NCBI GenBank assembly: GCA_029938595.1
Contig: JAOZUP010000057.1
Location: 1 to 13,862, forward strand
DNA length: 13,862 nt
Direction of reading: 5' to 3'
DNA from: Thermoanaerobaculales bacterium
GTDB lineage: Bacteria; Acidobacteriota; Thermoanaerobaculia; Thermoanaerobaculales; Sulfomarinibacteraceae
The notes beneath the pieces are model-generated. The model worked only from the letters and a program-made list of their open reading frames with translations. It was not told where the DNA came from and ran no database searches. How positions within the stretch are numbered: position 1 is the stretch's first letter; every line of letters begins with the position of its first letter. The position numbers and the translations under genes are program-made. Of the stretch, positions 8,075 to 13,862 are shown one piece after another.

Positions 8075-9301
8075 ATGCTCACAATCATCCTCGGAGTCAC
8101 CGTTTTCGTCACTGTCATCGTCGCCCTGGTGTTGGTTCTGATGTTCGCAAAAACGAGGCTGGTGCCGTCAGCCGACGTTTCCATCACCATCAACGACGAT
8201 CCGGACAAGGCCATCGTCACACCGTCCGGCAGCACGCTCCTCAATACCCTGGCGATGCATCAGATCTTCATCCCGTCGGCATGCGGCGGCAAGGGCACCT
8301 GCGGTGTGTGCAAGGCTGAGGTCCTTGAAGGCGGCGGCGCGCTTCTCCCCACCGAAACCTCACACATCAGCCGCGGCGAAGCGAGGCGCGGTGTCCGGCT
8401 GGCCTGCCAGGTCAAGGTGAAGCAGGACATGAAGATCGAGGTCGAGCCGGAGATCTTCAACGTGCGGAAGTGGCAGTGCCGGGTACGGTCGAACCACAAT
8501 GTGGCGACGTTCATCAAGGAGCTGGTCCTCGAGCTCCCGGAGGGTGAGGAGGTCCCATTCCGAGCCGGCGGATATATCCAGATCGAGTGCCCGCCGCACG
8601 TCGTCAAGTACGCGGATTTCGACATCGAGGAGGAGTACCGCGGCGACTGGGATCGATTCAACATGTGGCAGTTCGTGTCGAAGGTGGACGACCCGGTTTC
8701 CCGCGCCTACTCGATGGCCAGCTATCCGGGCGAAGTGGGCATCATCATGCTCAACGTCCGCATAGCATCGCCGCCGCCCAACATGCCGAATGTCCCGCCG
8801 GGCAAAATGTCGTCTTTTATTTTCAACCTCAAACCGGGTGATGAGGTGACTATCTCCGGTCCGTTCGGCGAGTTCTTCGCGCGCGAAACCGACAACGAGA
8901 TGGTTTTCATCGGTGGTGGTGCGGGAATGGCGCCGATGCGCTCGCACATCTTCGACCAGTTCCGCCGCCTGCATACGGATCGCAAGGTCTCATACTGGTA
9001 TGGGGCGCGCAGCTCGCGGGAGGCCTTCTACCAGGAGGACTTCGACGAGATCGCTGCGGAAAATGAGAACTTCAAGTGGCACCTGGCACTCTCGGATCCA
9101 CTGCCCGAGGACGACTGGACCGGAGCCACCGGCTTCATCCATCAGGTGGTGTACGACCAATACCTCAAGGACCATCCCGCTCCGGAGGACATTGAATACT
9201 ACATGTGCGGGCCGCCGATGATGAACCAGGCGGTGATCAACATGCTCCTCGATCTCGGTGTCGAGCCGGAGAATATTCTGCTCGACGACTTCGGCGAGTA
9301 A
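8075..9301 (+). CDS. nqrF: Na+-translocating NADH:quinone reductase subunit F
   Basis: NADH-oxidising subunit, 408 residues, anchored by an N-terminal helix (about 3-24). A plant-type ferredoxin domain has cluster cysteines C70, C76, C79 and C111. The FAD domain has the RAYS motif (210-213). The NADH domain has GGGAGMAPMRSH (280-291) and CGPP with Cys378 near the C-terminus. Electrons pass from NADH to FAD to 2Fe-2S and on to the NqrD/E iron. The start follows nqrE by 12 bases with only a weak AGGTAGGTAA binding site. Confidence 0.97.
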   Translation: MLTIILGVTVFVTVIVALVLVLMFAKTRLVPSADVSITINDDPDKAIVTPSGSTLLNTLAMHQIFIPSACGGKGTCGVCKAEVLEGGGALLPTETSHISRGEARRGVRLACQVKVKQDMKIEVEPEIFNVRKWQCRVRSNHNVATFIKELVLELPEGEEVPFRAGGYIQIECPPHVVKYADFDIEEEYRGDWDRFNMWQFVSKVDDPVSRAYSMASYPGEVGIIMLNVRIASPPPNMPNVPPGKMSSFIFNLKPGDEVTISGPFGEFFARETDNEMVFIGGGAGMAPMRSHIFDQFRRLHTDRKVSYWYGARSSREAFYQEDFDEIAAENENFKWHLALSDPLPEDDWTGATGFIHQVVYDQYLKDHPAPEDIEYYMCGPPMMNQAVINMLLDLGVEPENILLDDFGE

Positions 9302-9305
9302 GACG

Positions 9306-10373
9306 ATGCCGTCCGCACGGCGTTTCGTGCTGCCGGCGATGTTTGTGGCGGCGCTCTTTGTGGTTGTGTTCCTGCGTCAGCCGGACCGGTCTGAAGGCCG
9401 GCATGAATACCTCGTGACAGGCCCGACGATGGGAACCACCTTCACGGTGAAGGTAGTCGCCCGGGGCGGTGACGACACGCTCAAAGAGCGGTTGGCGGGG
9501 ATTCTTCGCGATGTGCTCGAGGGTGTTGACGGGGCGATGTCCACCTACAGGACGGACTCCGAGATCGCGGCATTCAATCGTCACGGCACAGAGAACTTTG
9601 ATGCCTCTCCCGAGTTGATGGAAGTCATGAAAGAAGCGCAACGGGTTGCTCGACTTTCGGGCGGCGCGTTCGACATTACCGTGGGGCCGTTGGTCGACGC
9701 GTGGGGATTCGGGCCGGTCGGCGCCGCTGAACCTCCCAGCGAGGAGGCGCTGCAAAGGTTATTGGCGGTCACGGGATTCGAGCAGATCGAGGTTGATTCG
9801 AATCTCGGTGTGCTCCGCAAGGCGCGAACCGACTGTCGTGCTGATCTCTCCGCCATTGCAAAAGGATTTGCCGTTGACCGTGTTGCGGCAGCCTTCGATG
9901 AGGAGGGCTTTCAGAACTACATGGTGGAAATTGGCGGCGAGGTTCGGACACGGGGGCGGAACGGCGCCGGAAAACCGTGGCGGATCGGCATCGAACGACC
10001 TGACTTCGACACCCGCGCCGTCTATGTCACGATACCCCTGTCAGACTTGGCTCTCGCGACCTCCGGCGATTACCGCAACTATGTCGAGCGCAACGGTGTT
10101 CGGATCTCTCACACCATCGATCCGCGCACCGGTCGCCCGATCGCCCATGGTCTGGCCTCGGTGTCGGTGATTCACTCGAGCTGCACGACCGCCGATGCGC
10201 TGGCAACAGCCCTCGAAGTGCTTGGACCGGTCGATGGGCTCGCGATGGCCGAACAGTACGACATCCCTGCGTTCTTCCTCGTTCGCCTCGATGACGATCG
10301 ATTCAAAGAGATGCACACGGATGTGTGGACGGCGCTGACCGAGAATACGTCGGCGTCCGAGCCGGTTGAATGA
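9306..10373 (+). CDS. apbE: FAD:protein FMN transferase (ApbE)
   Basis: Flavin transferase that moves FMN from FAD to the threonine of SGAT-type motifs, here most likely those of NqrB (Thr233) and NqrC (Thr228). 355 residues from ATG 9306, four bases after the nqrF stop. A hydrophobic helix (about 7-23) would export or anchor it at the periplasmic face where NqrC is flavinylated. It has no lipobox cysteine, unlike many ApbE proteins. Family segments visible are TGPTMGTTFTVKV (38-50), FDITVGPLVDAWGFGP (122-137), DLSAIAKGFAVDRVA (180-194), VEIGGEVRTRG (207-217), SHTIDPRTGRPI (268-279) and the metal-site region TTADALATALEVLG (294-307). The binding site is weak, so translation is probably coupled to nqrF. 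Confidence 0.95.
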   Translation: MPSARRFVLPAMFVAALFVVVFLRQPDRSEGRHEYLVTGPTMGTTFTVKVVARGGDDTLKERLAGILRDVLEGVDGAMSTYRTDSEIAAFNRHGTENFDASPELMEVMKEAQRVARLSGGAFDITVGPLVDAWGFGPVGAAEPPSEEALQRLLAVTGFEQIEVDSNLGVLRKARTDCRADLSAIAKGFAVDRVAAAFDEEGFQNYMVEIGGEVRTRGRNGAGKPWRIGIERPDFDTRAVYVTIPLSDLALATSGDYRNYVERNGVRISHTIDPRTGRPIAHGLASVSVIHSSCTTADALATALEVLGPVDGLAMAEQYDIPAFFLVRLDDDRFKEMHTDVWTALTENTSASEPVE

Positions 10374-10380
10374 TCTGATC

Positions 10381-10575
10381 ATGGCGATGCAGACTCTCCT
10401 TCTGACCTTCGGTTTCTTTCTGCTGTTTGTACTGATGATGGCGATCGGTGTCATGGTCAGCGGGCGGAGCCTGCGTGGCTCCTGCGGAGGTTCGAGTTGC
10501 ACCTGCAATAATGAGGGCAACGATCTTGGCTCGTGCGAATATGACGGGCCCGCCCTTCCCACTCACCAGCCCTAG
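10381..10575 (+). CDS. nqrM: Na+-NQR maturation protein NqrM
   Basis: Small membrane protein (DUF539 type) needed to deliver iron to the NqrD/NqrE cysteine centre. From ATG 10381 it has 64 residues: one helix (about 5-27), then RGSCGGSSCTC with C35, C40 and C42, and C52 in a short hydrophilic tail. The GSCGG motif after a single helix and the position after apbE match the family. The start is uncertain. ATG 10387 is also possible, and TTG 10366 would overlap the apbE stop. None has a clear binding site, so expression probably depends on coupling to apbE. The TAG stop is the first triplet of a heptamer repeat array. Last gene of the operon, facing dusB. Confidence 0.87.
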   Translation: MAMQTLLLTFGFFLLFVLMMAIGVMVSGRSLRGSCGGSSCTCNNEGNDLGSCEYDGPALPTHQP

Positions 10576-10607
10576 TTTTGATTTCTTAGTTTTTAGTTTT
10601 TAGTTAT
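10573..10607 (-). repeat. Left heptamer array of the nqrM-dusB spacer, TAGTTTT type
   Basis: Five units in register: TAGTTTT, GATTTCT, TAGTTTT, TAGTTTT, TAGTTAT. On the minus strand the unit reads AACTAAA. The first three bases are the TAG stop of nqrM. Bases 10588-10600 (AGTTTTTAGTTTT) are a perfect 13-base inverted copy of 10794-10806 in the right array. Confidence 0.88.
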
Positions 10608-10788
10608 CCATCTCCCACCCAACAAAGTGGGGGGAGGATGAGTGGGAACACCCCGGCGGCAGCGGAGTGAGTTCAGGCCTCATCCGAAGGGGGAGGCCGT
10701 CAGCCACGCGCTGGTGACGGTGCGTCACTGAGCCCGCCTTGGTCACGGCGTAGCCCAAGGGGCGAAGCCGGAAGGGCGCGAGTAACTC
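10608..10788. other. GC-rich, hairpin-rich non-coding core between heptamer arrays
   Basis: There is no convincing reading frame in these 181 bases. Short perfect stems are visible: GGCCTC 10676-10681 with GAGGCC 10693-10698, GTGACG 10714-10719 with CGTCAC 10723-10728 (3-base loop), and CCTTGG 10737-10742 with CCAAGG 10755-10760. An imperfect stem near 10609-10640 pairs CATC with GATG and TCCC with GGGA. It may be the body of a dispersed intergenic repeat, a non-autonomous mobile element, a structured RNA or a bidirectional terminator. Sequence alone does not decide among these. Confidence 0.5.
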
Positions 10789-10823
10789 AACTCAAAACTA
10801 AAAACTGAGAACTAAAAACTGAT
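10789..10823 (+). repeat. Right heptamer array of the nqrM-dusB spacer, AACTRAR type
   Basis: Five units in register: AACTCAA, AACTAAA, AACTGAG, AACTAAA, AACTGAT. A decayed unit GACTCGG (10824-10830) may follow. It is inverted relative to the left array 181 bases away and ends ten to seventeen bases from the dusB stop. Confidence 0.88.
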
Positions 10824-10839
10824 GACTCGGCAGCGACGG

Positions 10840-11967
10840 TTAGCCACCTGATACCGGCTCTCCAGTGCCCTCGACGGGTGGAACTGGGTCGTCCGGGTCG
10901 TCCCAGAATCCTTTGGGTAGTACCACCTTCTGCGTGCCGCTTCGTTTTCCGCGGCGTACCAGATGCCCGTGCTCGGGAAACGGTTCATCGCGGTTGATAT
11001 CGGACAGTGCCTCTTCCAACTCGGCCGACGTTTGCACCCTCATCAGTCGCTCACGCAGCCGCGCACTGCCGGGGAAGCCCCTGGTGTACCAACCGGCGTG
11101 TTTCCGGAAGCTCAGCATGCCGGGGCGTTTCCCGTACCACGCGACCAACATTGCTGCATGCTCGATCATGATCTCCGCGACCTCGCCGAATGTGGGCGGG
11201 GCCTGCTGCTCACGGCCGGCCAAGGCATCCGCGAGGTCGCGGAACAACCAGGGTCGCCCGAGGCAGCCGCGCCCTACCGCGACCCCGTCACAGCCTGTCT
11301 CCTTGACCATCCGCAGCGCGTCGTCGGCGACCCAGATATCGCCGTTGCCGATCACCGGAATCGTCTGCACAGCCCGTTTGAGCTCGCGGATGGCCTCCCA
11401 GCGCGCGCACCCATCATAGAGCTGAGCGGCGGTGCGGGCATGCAGCGTAACCGCGGCGCACCCCTCCTCCTCAGCGATGTGCCCGGACTCGAGGTAACTC
11501 AAATGATCGTCGTCGATTCCCATCCGGAACTTGACGGTTACCGGCACGTCCTGGGCGGCCTCAACCGCAGCGCGGATGATCGCCGCGAGCAGCCGTGGTT
11601 TGGCAGGAATCGCCGCGCCGCCTCCCTTGCGCGTGACCTTGCGCACCGGACAACCGAAGTTCAGATCGAGATGGTCGATGCAACCCTCGTCGACGAGGCG
11701 ATCCACCGCCTTCCCAACCCAGACTGGGTCGACGCCGTAGAGCTGGAGACTGCGAGGAGTCTCCCCGGGCCCGAAGTCGGCCAGTTTGAGGGTCTTTTCT
11801 CGGCCTTCGGCGAGCGGTCTTGCGGTGATCATCTCACTGATGAACAAAGCCGCACCGAACCGTCGGCAGAGGGACCGGAATGGGTAGTTCGTCACCCCCG
11901 CCATCGGCGCGAGGACGACCGGTGGAGCGACCTCGATCGGGCCGACGCGGAGTGAGGGTGAGGTCAT
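10840..11967 (-). CDS. dusB: tRNA-dihydrouridine synthase, DusB type
   Basis: FMN enzyme that reduces specific uridines in the tRNA D-loop with NADPH. 375 residues from ATG 11965-11967. A TTG two codons upstream is the only alternative. Family landmarks are APMAGVTNYPFR (20-31), LDLNFGCPVRKVTRKGGGAA with catalytic Cys106, VKFRMG with Lys146 and Arg148 of the FMN site, HART with His177, and phosphate-binding NGD (208-210) and GRGCLGRPW (232-240). A lysine/arginine- and proline-rich tail of about 30 residues ends the protein. No Shine-Dalgarno is visible because a perfect hairpin (11978-12002) occupies the space just upstream. It follows pepA by 61 bases and may be read with it. At its other end it converges on nqrM. 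Confidence 0.94.
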   Translation of the reverse strand: MTSPSLRVGPIEVAPPVVLAPMAGVTNYPFRSLCRRFGAALFISEMITARPLAEGREKTLKLADFGPGETPRSLQLYGVDPVWVGKAVDRLVDEGCIDHLDLNFGCPVRKVTRKGGGAAIPAKPRLLAAIIRAAVEAAQDVPVTVKFRMGIDDDHLSYLESGHIAEEEGCAAVTLHARTAAQLYDGCARWEAIRELKRAVQTIPVIGNGDIWVADDALRMVKETGCDGVAVGRGCLGRPWLFRDLADALAGREQQAPPTFGEVAEIMIEHAAMLVAWYGKRPGMLSFRKHAGWYTRGFPGSARLRERLMRVQTSAELEEALSDINRDEPFPEHGHLVRRGKRSGTQKVVLPKGFWDDPDDPVPPVEGTGEPVSGG

Positions 11968-11977
11968 CGCCAATAGG

Positions 11978-12002
11978 AAACGCCGCGGTGACCGCGGCGT
12001 TT
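11978..12002 (-). terminator. Perfect 11-bp hairpin between pepA and dusB
   Basis: AAACGCCGCGG (11978-11988) pairs perfectly with CCGCGGCGTTT (11992-12002) around a 3-base loop. On the minus strand the stem begins 26 bases after the pepA stop and ends ten bases before the dusB ATG. Only three T residues follow the GC stem, so it is a weak classical terminator. It could instead be a processing site, or could control dusB translation. Confidence 0.55.
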
Positions 12003-12028
12003 CTCGGACTCAAACTCGAGGTGCACGG

Positions 12029-13519
12029 TTACTTCAACAGGTGCTCAAGGAAGGCCACGGTGAGAACGACCCCGAAGCCGGATGCTCCCTTGGGAAGCCC
12101 GTTGTGCTCCTTCTCGTTGTACGCGACGCCTGCGACGTCAAGATGGGCCCATTTCACCTTTTCGGGCACGAACTGCTGGAGGAAGGTGCCGGCGGTGACG
12201 GCGCCTCCCCATCGGCTGCCGGCGTTCTTGAGGTCCGCCCAGTCGCTCTTGAGGTAGCTCAGATATTCCTCGTATAGCGGCATCGGCCACACCCGCTCAC
12301 CGACCTCTTCACCGAGCTTGCGGAGAGTGTCGAGGAGTTCCTGGTCATTACCCATCATCCCGGCTGCCTCGTGACCGAGGGCCACGACGCAGGCCCCGGT
12401 GAGGGTTGCATAGTCGATGACGATATCGGGGTTGAAGCGCGCCGAGTAATGGAGGATGTCCGCGAGAATCAGACGCCCCTCGGCATCTGTGTTGTCCACC
12501 TCCACCGTCTTGCCGTTGGACATGGCCAGGATATCTCCCGGTTTGATGGCGGTTCCAGACGGCATGTTCTCGACGGCGGGTATCAGGCCGACGACCTTGA
12601 TCGGTAGGTCGAGGTCCGCGACCGCCCGCATGACTCCCATGACCGTGCCGGCGCCGCACATGTCGTACTTCATCCACCCCATCCCGGCTGCCGGTTTGAT
12701 CGAAATCCCACCGGAGTCGAAGGTCACGCCCTTGCCAACCAGGACCACCGATTTCTTGGGCTTTTTGGGGCGGTGCTCGATTACGAGCACTCGCGGTTCT
12801 TCCGCGGAGCCTTGACTGACACCGAGAACACCGCCCATCTTTTCCTTCTGCAACTCCTTCATGCCGAGGATAGTCACCCGCAAACCGCTCACCTCTTCGG
12901 CCATTTCCTTGGCCGCCGACGCGAATGCTTCAGGGTTCAAATCGTTGCTGGGCCGATTCCCGAGGTCGCGGGCCAGTTGCTGCGAGGTGCGCAGCAGGCG
13001 TACCCTCTCCAGCCGCTCCTCGAGATCCTTCTCTGTTTCTCCCGCCAAAGGGAGAATGTGGAGGCCGTCGATCTTTTCGAACTCGTTTTTCTTCGACTTG
13101 AAGTGGTCGAATGTGTAGTCCGCAATCGAGGCTTCGCGCAGCGCGAAAAGTCGAGATTCGGCGGCGGCCAGCCCGTGGACGCTGACTGGAATACCGAGAC
13201 CGATCTGGTACTCGCGATTCTTGGTAGCCTGTTGCATGACACGGTTGAGCGCCTCTCGGAGCTTGGAGTGGGTGAGGTTTTTTTCCTCGCCGATGCCGAC
13301 GAATGTCACTCGGTGGGCCACGTCGAGCGGACATTCGCCCGAGATGAGCTCCCCCTCTTCGCCTCGAGGGCCGAGGGCCTTGGCCTTCGCCCTCAGTGCC
13401 TTGCGCTCCTTGGTGGAGAACTCGAGGCTGCCAAGGGGATCCGTGCCGGTGCATCGGAGAATGTAGATACAGTCGAGAGGTTCTTCGGGGGCGGTGCGAA
13501 ACTGATGAAGATCTGCCAT
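12029..13519 (-). CDS. pepA: Leucyl aminopeptidase (peptidase family M17)
   Basis: Cytosolic di-metal aminopeptidase, 496 residues, that removes N-terminal amino acids from peptides. The family works as a hexamer, and some members also bind DNA. The catalytic C-terminal domain has all expected residues: metal ligands Lys263 and Asp268 (VGKGVTFDSGG), Asp286 (WMKYDMCGAG), and Asp345 and Glu347 in the signature NTDAEGRL (343-350), with catalytic Lys275 and Arg349. The N-terminal domain (about 1-165) is divergent, as usual. The ATG start has a purine-rich GAGGGAGGG about 13 bases upstream, rather far for a binding site. A good extended -10 promoter lies about 42 bases before the start. Confidence 0.96.
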   Translation of the reverse strand: MADLHQFRTAPEEPLDCIYILRCTGTDPLGSLEFSTKERKALRAKAKALGPRGEEGELISGECPLDVAHRVTFVGIGEEKNLTHSKLREALNRVMQQATKNREYQIGLGIPVSVHGLAAAESRLFALREASIADYTFDHFKSKKNEFEKIDGLHILPLAGETEKDLEERLERVRLLRTSQQLARDLGNRPSNDLNPEAFASAAKEMAEEVSGLRVTILGMKELQKEKMGGVLGVSQGSAEEPRVLVIEHRPKKPKKSVVLVGKGVTFDSGGISIKPAAGMGWMKYDMCGAGTVMGVMRAVADLDLPIKVVGLIPAVENMPSGTAIKPGDILAMSNGKTVEVDNTDAEGRLILADILHYSARFNPDIVIDYATLTGACVVALGHEAAGMMGNDQELLDTLRKLGEEVGERVWPMPLYEEYLSYLKSDWADLKNAGSRWGGAVTAGTFLQQFVPEKVKWAHLDVAGVAYNEKEHNGLPKGASGFGVVLTVAFLEHLLK

Positions 13520-13560
13520 TGGGTGAGTTCAACCCTCCCTCAAAATCAATTCGGCCGCGC

Positions 13561-13569
13561 ATTGTAACA
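13561..13569 (-). promoter_or_regulatory. Extended -10 promoter candidate for pepA
   Basis: On the minus strand the sequence reads TGTTACAAT, an extended -10 element (TG, one base, then TACAAT, five of six matches to TATAAT). No good -35 is present at 16-18 bases, as is common with extended -10 promoters. Transcription would start near 13554, leaving a leader of about 35 bases before the pepA ATG. Confidence 0.5.
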
Positions 13570-13772
13570 TATTCTTGTGAACCTCGATAACATCGATTGG
13601 AGTCAGTCATTTACGGTTTCGTTGTTGATCGTTTTCCGAGGGATGAGTGCCGATTCGAGCATGAACGTTGCTTCGCCACTCCTCGAGCCTGCTCGCTCAG
13701 AATCCGGCCTGCGCGGGGACCTGCCGGGTCATGGTTGATATGGAGGATCTGACCTGAGAGAGAGTGCCATGT

Positions 13773-13801
13773 TTGAACGCCGAGTCGAGACCGGGTAACC
13801 T
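13773..13801 (+). promoter_or_regulatory. Candidate sigma-70 promoter for the yicC-like gene
   Basis: TTGAAC (13773-13778) and TAACCT (13796-13801) are separated by exactly 17 bases. The -35 matches four of six consensus bases and the -10 three of six. The implied start near 13808 leaves about 30 bases before the ATG, enough for the AGGAGG site. Confidence 0.35.
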
Positions 13802-13837
13802 GAAGTCTTGCGGGCTAGAGATTCAGGAGGAGTCATC

Positions 13838-13862
13838 ATGGCGTTGGTGAGCATGACGGGGT
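13838..13862 (+). CDS. Start of a probable YicC/YloC-family gene (3' truncated by window edge)
   Basis: ATG 13838 is preceded at seven bases by AGGAGG (13825-13830), the strongest binding site in the window. Only eight codons are present, MALVSMTG. This fits the very conserved N-terminus of YicC/YloC proteins, which typically begin with SMTGFG after two to five residues and are implicated in RNA decay. The gene start is well supported. The family call rests on a few residues. Confidence 0.55.

Larger units (their letters stand above)
13520..13837. other. Divergent spacer between pepA and the yicC-like gene
   Basis: These 318 bases lie between divergently oriented starts. I see candidate promoters for both genes near the two ends, and no tRNA, repeat or convincing gene in the middle. 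Frames such as 13643-13738 (31 codons) and two micro-frames near 13731 and 13769 are short and lack a good binding site or overlap the promoter boxes. Confidence 0.5.

Noticed and set aside
10963..11955. 330-codon open frame on the plus strand opposite dusB
   Set aside because: The opposite strand encodes a DusB with all catalytic motifs intact. The plus-strand product has no recognisable domain.
12773..13567. 264-codon open frame on the plus strand opposite pepA
   Set aside because: It is antisense to an intact M17 peptidase and extends across its promoter. No binding site or family feature is seen.
13643..13738. 31-codon plus-strand frame in the pepA-yicC spacer
   Set aside because: There is no properly spaced binding site, and it is too short to judge from composition.
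13769..13798. Nine-codon frame after GAGAGAGAG, a possible leader peptide
   Set aside because: It overlaps the best -35 and -10 boxes for the downstream gene, so both cannot be right. The peptide shows no attenuation-type residue run.

Overview
The window is a stretch of chromosome from a GC-rich bacterium with high GC at third codon positions. It has respiratory and housekeeping genes and no phage, plasmid or transposase genes. Gene content (sodium-pumping NADH:quinone reductase, MtaB, DusB, PepA, a probable YicC) and the AT-rich heptamer repeats between genes would fit a Gram-negative lineage such as Acidobacteriota or a former deltaproteobacterial group. This placement is an impression, not a demonstration.

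Layout. (1) Bases 1-218 hold the 3' end of an unrecognised plus-strand gene, which runs into two short heptamer arrays. (2) Bases 219-3284, minus strand: a probable three-gene operon read from right to left, CBS-domain protein, periplasmic-binding lipoprotein, then mtaB. (3) Bases 3285-3442: a divergent promoter region. (4) Bases 3443-10575, plus strand: a compact eight-gene operon nqrABCDEF-apbE-nqrM with overlapping or nearly touching genes. (5) Bases 10573-10830: a gene-free element made of two inverted heptamer arrays around a GC-rich, hairpin-rich core. (6) Bases 10840-13519, minus strand: pepA then dusB, with a perfect hairpin between them. (7) Bases 13520-13837: a divergent spacer with candidate promoters, followed by the first eight codons of a probable yicC-family gene at the right edge.

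How the genes work together. The nqr operon encodes all six subunits of Na+-NQR plus two maturation factors. NqrF takes electrons from NADH through FAD and a 2Fe-2S centre. NqrD and NqrE supply the four cysteines of the intramembrane iron centre. NqrB and NqrC each carry an SGAT motif whose threonine receives covalent FMN. ApbE attaches that FMN, and NqrM is the small cysteine-rich factor needed for the NqrD/E iron centre. The cluster therefore looks self-sufficient for making a respiratory sodium pump. mtaB and dusB are separate tRNA-modification genes, and pepA is a peptidase.

The least ordinary signal is a family of 7-bp tandem repeats (AAYTRRR on one strand). It occurs at both tail-to-tail gene junctions of the window (around 154-230 and 10573-10830), in inverted pairs, and supplies the stop codons of three of the four genes that converge there.
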